From assembly GCF_937858865.1 (NCBI RefSeq), contig NZ_CALLYO010000442.1:1-5553 (forward strand): a stretch of 5,553 bases of DNA, read 5' to 3'. The translations under genes were made by a program, and so were the position numbers. Positions within the stretch are counted from its first letter, which is position 1, and every line of letters starts with the position of its first letter. The notes beneath the pieces are model-generated. The model was not told the DNA's origin. It did not search any database and was given only the letters and a program-made list of their open reading frames with translations. This DNA comes from an uncultured Amaricoccus sp. GTDB taxonomy: Bacteria > Pseudomonadota > Alphaproteobacteria > Rhodobacterales > Rhodobacteraceae. Shown here one piece after another: positions 1 through 5,553 of this stretch.

Positions 1-11
1 TGACGGGCGGC

Positions 12-1022
12 GTGGCGCGGCCCGGGCGCCGGGCGACCGGGCTCCTGCTTGCCGCGGCGGTCACCGCCCTGGGGGCGGCGGTCGCCCTGTCGCACCGGTC
101 GGGGCCGCGTCCGGAGGGTGCGGCACCGCCTTACGTCTACGAGGTGCAGGCGGAGGCCGTCGCCTCCACGGACGCCGCGACGCTGGCGGCTCTGCTGCCG
201 GGGGCGCGGCTCGAGTCGGTGTTGCTGCGGGCCGAGGGTGCGGAGCGGCCGCTCGCGTCGGGGGTGGAGGCGGTCGCAGAGACGGGCGAGCGCGTCCTGC
301 TCGGCTGGACGCCGGCGACCGACCCGCCGCCGGTACTGCGGCGGGAGGTGAGGCCCGAGGTGGAGCTGCGCCTGGTGGAGGCGATGCGCGAGCATCTGCC
401 CGCCGGCAGCACCGTCCTCGCCATGCCGGAGACGTCCCGGCGACTGGCGCACTTCGTTCCGGCGGCCTGGCCCCTGGCCACGACCGAGCGGCCGCTCCTC
501 CTCCCCGGCCCGCTCGGCGACCGCCGGAACGAAGCCGCGGCGATCGAGTCGGCCCGCTTCGGCGGCGGCGCCGACGAGGCCGCCGGCGACTTCGAGGGCT
601 TCCTCGATGCGCTGCTGGTCGAGGACGTGCACGGCGCGGCGCGGCTGCGGGTGCTCGCCGGCACCGGCGACGCCTATGTGCTGGTGCATCTTCACGACGC
701 CTTCGAGCTCGGGATGATCCGCGAGGGGAGCCTGCCGATGGCGCGGCGCGACTTCAACTCCGGCGCCTTCTCGCACGACCTGGCCCGCGAGGCGAAGGCC
801 GAGGTCGTTCAGTCGGGCTATGCGGGCTACGCCATCGACCGGTCGCCGAACGGGCGGCTGCGCGGGCATTTCCTGATCGAGGCGCGCGATACGGCGAGCC
901 TGATTGGCCAGCTCCTGCCCTTCAATACCTCGCGGCTCGGCGAGGTGCCCGGGCTCACGCTGGTCTTTCAGACCGGCGGCTACTGGCTCTACCGGATCGC
1001 GCCGGTCGAGGTCGCCGGCTGA
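12..1022 (+). CDS. haoB: Putative hydroxylamine oxidation accessory protein HaoB
   Basis: A 336-residue protein with one N-terminal hydrophobic segment (about residues 9-26) after an Arg-rich start, so it is probably an inner-membrane-anchored protein with a periplasmic body. It contains no cysteine, so it has no CXXCH heme site and is not itself a c-type cytochrome. Features I associate with HaoB are a VLAMPETSRRL stretch (135-145), a YVLVHLHDAFELG segment (222-234) and a C-terminal FQTGGYWLYRI (319-329). The length also fits the family. HaoB is encoded beside hydroxylamine oxidoreductase in ammonia oxidizers and some other proteobacteria, and its exact role is unclear. The downstream cytochrome c maturation genes suit such a locus. 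GTG at 12 is the first start inside the window, but the frame is open to the edge. If the preceding base is A, an ATG straddling the edge would overlap the TGA at 1-3, like the ATGA junctions downstream. The family call rests on remembered motifs; the fallback is a hypothetical membrane-anchored periplasmic protein. Confidence 0.55.
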   Translation: MARPGRRATGLLLAAAVTALGAAVALSHRSGPRPEGAAPPYVYEVQAEAVASTDAATLAALLPGARLESVLLRAEGAERPLASGVEAVAETGERVLLGWTPATDPPPVLRREVRPEVELRLVEAMREHLPAGSTVLAMPETSRRLAHFVPAAWPLATTERPLLLPGPLGDRRNEAAAIESARFGGGADEAAGDFEGFLDALLVEDVHGAARLRVLAGTGDAYVLVHLHDAFELGMIREGSLPMARRDFNSGAFSHDLAREAKAEVVQSGYAGYAIDRSPNGRLRGHFLIEARDTASLIGQLLPFNTSRLGEVPGLTLVFQTGGYWLYRIAPVEVAG

Positions 1023-1055
1023 TCGCATCGCGCCGGACCCATGGCAATCGCATGA

Positions 1056-1102
1056 TCCGGCACCACGGACAGGCGATTTCCTGCTAAGGTGATGGTGCCG
1101 GA
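1056..1102. promoter_or_regulatory. Perfect 10-bp inverted repeat, candidate operator for the MocR regulator
   Basis: TCCGGCACCA at 1056-1065 is matched exactly by its reverse complement TGGTGCCGGA at 1093-1102, with 27 bases between the arms. The repeat lies just before the regulator gene, encloses its possible extended -10 element and overlaps the first bases of its ribosome binding site. No T-run follows the right arm, so it does not look like an intrinsic terminator. Autoregulation through upstream sites is common for MocR-type regulators, so an operator is the best reading. An RNA hairpin hiding the ribosome binding site on read-through transcripts from the upstream gene is an alternative. 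Confidence 0.55.
1082..1090 (+). promoter_or_regulatory. Possible extended -10 promoter element
   Basis: TGCTAAGGT fits the extended -10 pattern TGn-TAnnnT and sits in the least GC-rich patch of the intergenic region, between the arms of the inverted repeat. No convincing -35 box is seen 16-18 bases upstream; CGGACA at 1066-1071 is too close. If real, transcription would start near 1097 and drive the regulator together with ccmF, ccmG and ccmH. The evidence is weak. Confidence 0.3.
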
Positions 1103-1104
1103 AG
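1100..1104 (+). promoter_or_regulatory. Ribosome binding site that decides the regulator's start
   Basis: GGAAG lies 9 bases before GTG 1114 but 18 before the in-frame ATG at 1123, so it favours the GTG start. An in-frame TGA at 1090-1092 rules out any start further upstream. Its first three bases belong to the right arm of the inverted repeat. Confidence 0.5.
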
Positions 1105-1113
1105 CCAGCGGTC

Positions 1114-2607
<1,494 letters not shown>

Positions 2608-2608
2608 G

Positions 2609-4605
<1,997 letters not shown>

Positions 4606-4609
<4 letters not shown>

Positions 4610-5166
4610 CGGAGGCCGTCGCCCCTCGGCCCGCGCGCCGGCGCCGCTGGAGGATCGCCCTCGCGGCGGGGATGGGGCTGGTGCTGGCGGTGCTGGCCGC
4701 GGGGCTTGCGGGCGACCCCTCGCGGGTGCCCTCGGCGCTGGTCGGTCGGGAGATGCCGGCGTTCGATCTGCCGCTGCTCGACGGCGAGGGGCGGCTCGTC
4801 TCCGCGGAGGCGGCGGGGCGGCCGCTGGTGCTGAACTTCTGGGCCTCCTGGTGCGCGACCTGCCGGCAGGAGCATCCCGAGCTGGTGCGGCTCGGGCTGC
4901 GCGCGCGGGGCGGGGAATTCGCCATCGCGGGGATCAACTACCGCGACGATCCGGAGCATGCGCGGACGTTCCTCGATCGGGAGGGGCATTTCCCCTATCT
5001 GTCGGGGGTCGATCCGAAGGGGCGGCTCGGGATCGACTTCGGGGTCTACGGGATGCCGGAGACCTTCTTCGTCGATGCCGGCGGGACGGTGCGGGGGCGG
5101 CATGCCGGGCCGCTGACGCCGGCTGTACTTGCCGAGATGCTGCCGCGGATCGGGGTGGCGCCATGA
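4606..5166 (+). CDS. ccmG: Periplasmic thiol:disulfide oxidoreductase CcmG/DsbE
   Basis: A 186-residue membrane-anchored thioredoxin-fold protein of typical CcmG length. An Arg-rich N terminus and one membrane helix (about 17-36) hold the domain on the periplasmic side. DPSRVPSALVG...MPAFDLPLLDG begins the CcmG domain. The redox motif is WCATC with Cys83 and Cys86. GINYRDD follows, then GVYGMPETFFVD with the cis-proline at Pro151 and the Pro-Glu-Thr that marks the CcmG subfamily. The protein takes electrons from the CcdA/DsbD route and reduces CcmH and apocytochrome cysteines before heme attachment. Its ATG overlaps the ccmF stop and its own TGA overlaps the ccmH start, so translation of all three is probably coupled. 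No strong ribosome binding site is seen, which fits coupling. A general thioredoxin-like protein is unlikely given the neighbours and the GVYGxPET signature. Confidence 0.95.
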
Positions 5167-5553
5167 TCCTGCGCGCGCTGCTCCTGCTGCTGCTCGCGGC
5201 GTCGCCGGCGGCGGCGCAGCTGGTGACGGAGGCGCCGGGCGAGGCGCGGGTGCGCGAGCTGGCGTGGACGCTGCGCTGCCCGGTCTGCCAGAGCGAGTCG
5301 ATCCTCGAGAGCCAGGCGGGGACGGCGAAGGAGATGATGGTCCTGGTGCGGGAGATGGTCGCCGAGGGCCGGAGCGATGCGGAGATCGTCGAGTTCTTCC
5401 GGGTGCGCTACGGCGATTTCGTCATGCTCGCCCCGCCGGAAACGGGAGTGGGGCGGATCATGTGGCTGCTGCCGGGCGCTCTGCTGCTGGCGGGCGGAGT
5501 GGTGCTGGTGCGGGCCGCGCGCCGCCGGCCGGCGCCGCCGCCGGCCGAGGCGC
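5163..5553 (+). CDS. ccmH: Cytochrome c maturation protein CcmH, cut at the window end
   Basis: The first 130 residues are present and no stop is reached before the window ends. Residues 1-18 are a hydrophobic signal peptide ending in Ala-rich sequence. The domain carries the LRCPVCQ redox motif with Cys39 and Cys42, then a helical region and RYGDFVMLAPP (82-92, with RVRYGDF around it), all standard for CcmH/CycL/NrfF. A hydrophobic segment at about 99-117 anchors the C terminus in the inner membrane, followed by an Arg- and Pro-rich tail. CcmH works with CcmG to keep apocytochrome cysteines reduced and presents them to CcmF. The stretch after the cysteines reads SESILESQAG rather than the common NQSIADSNA, and its LES resembles NrfF. 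The missing end is probably short, because the family normally ends soon after this helix unless it is fused to a CcmI-type TPR domain. It starts by ATGA overlap with ccmG. Confidence 0.94.
   Translation, partial: MILRALLLLLLAASPAAAQLVTEAPGEARVRELAWTLRCPVCQSESILESQAGTAKEMMVLVREMVAEGRSDAEIVEFFRVRYGDFVMLAPPETGVGRIMWLLPGALLLAGGVVLVRAARRRPAPPPAEA

Noticed and set aside
12..1022. First gene as a c-type cytochrome
   Set aside because: It has no cysteine at all, so no CXXCH heme attachment site.
1056..1102. Rho-independent terminator for the first gene
   Set aside because: The loop would be 27 bases and no T-run follows the right arm.

Overview
The window is a very GC-rich, tightly packed stretch with every supported gene on the + strand. 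Its features are dense CGG/GCC codon use, start/stop overlaps and System I (Ccm) cytochrome c maturation genes. These suggest an alphaproteobacterium, probably of the Rhodobacterales or Rhodospirillales type. That placement is an inference from composition and gene content.

Layout: (1) Positions 12-1022 encode a membrane-anchored, cysteine-free periplasmic protein. I read it, with moderate confidence, as HaoB, the accessory protein encoded next to hydroxylamine oxidoreductase (HaoA). The upstream gene is outside the window, but the window opens with TGA, which could be its stop codon. (2) A 91-nt intergenic region (1023-1113) holds a perfect 10-bp inverted repeat flanking a possible extended -10 promoter. 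(3) Positions 1114-2607 encode a MocR/GabR-type regulator: a GntR winged helix fused to a fold-type I, PLP-binding aminotransferase-like domain. (4) Positions 2609-4609 encode CcmF, 4606-5166 encode CcmG/DsbE, and 5163 to the window end encodes the start of CcmH. These three late cytochrome c maturation genes overlap by ATGA, and ccmF starts one base after the regulator's stop.

How the genes may work together: CcmF, CcmG and CcmH form the thiol-reduction and heme-ligation end of System I. CcmG and CcmH keep the apocytochrome CXXCH cysteines reduced, and CcmF transfers heme from holo-CcmE. Neither ccmE nor ccmABCD is in the window. If the first gene is HaoB, the locus looks like an accessory module that supports a multiheme hydroxylamine oxidoreductase, comparable in logic to nrfEFG beside nrfA. 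A PLP-dependent regulator here is notable because hydroxylamine reacts readily with PLP aldimines to form an oxime. The regulator could therefore sense hydroxylamine directly. That is a hypothesis, not something the sequence proves.
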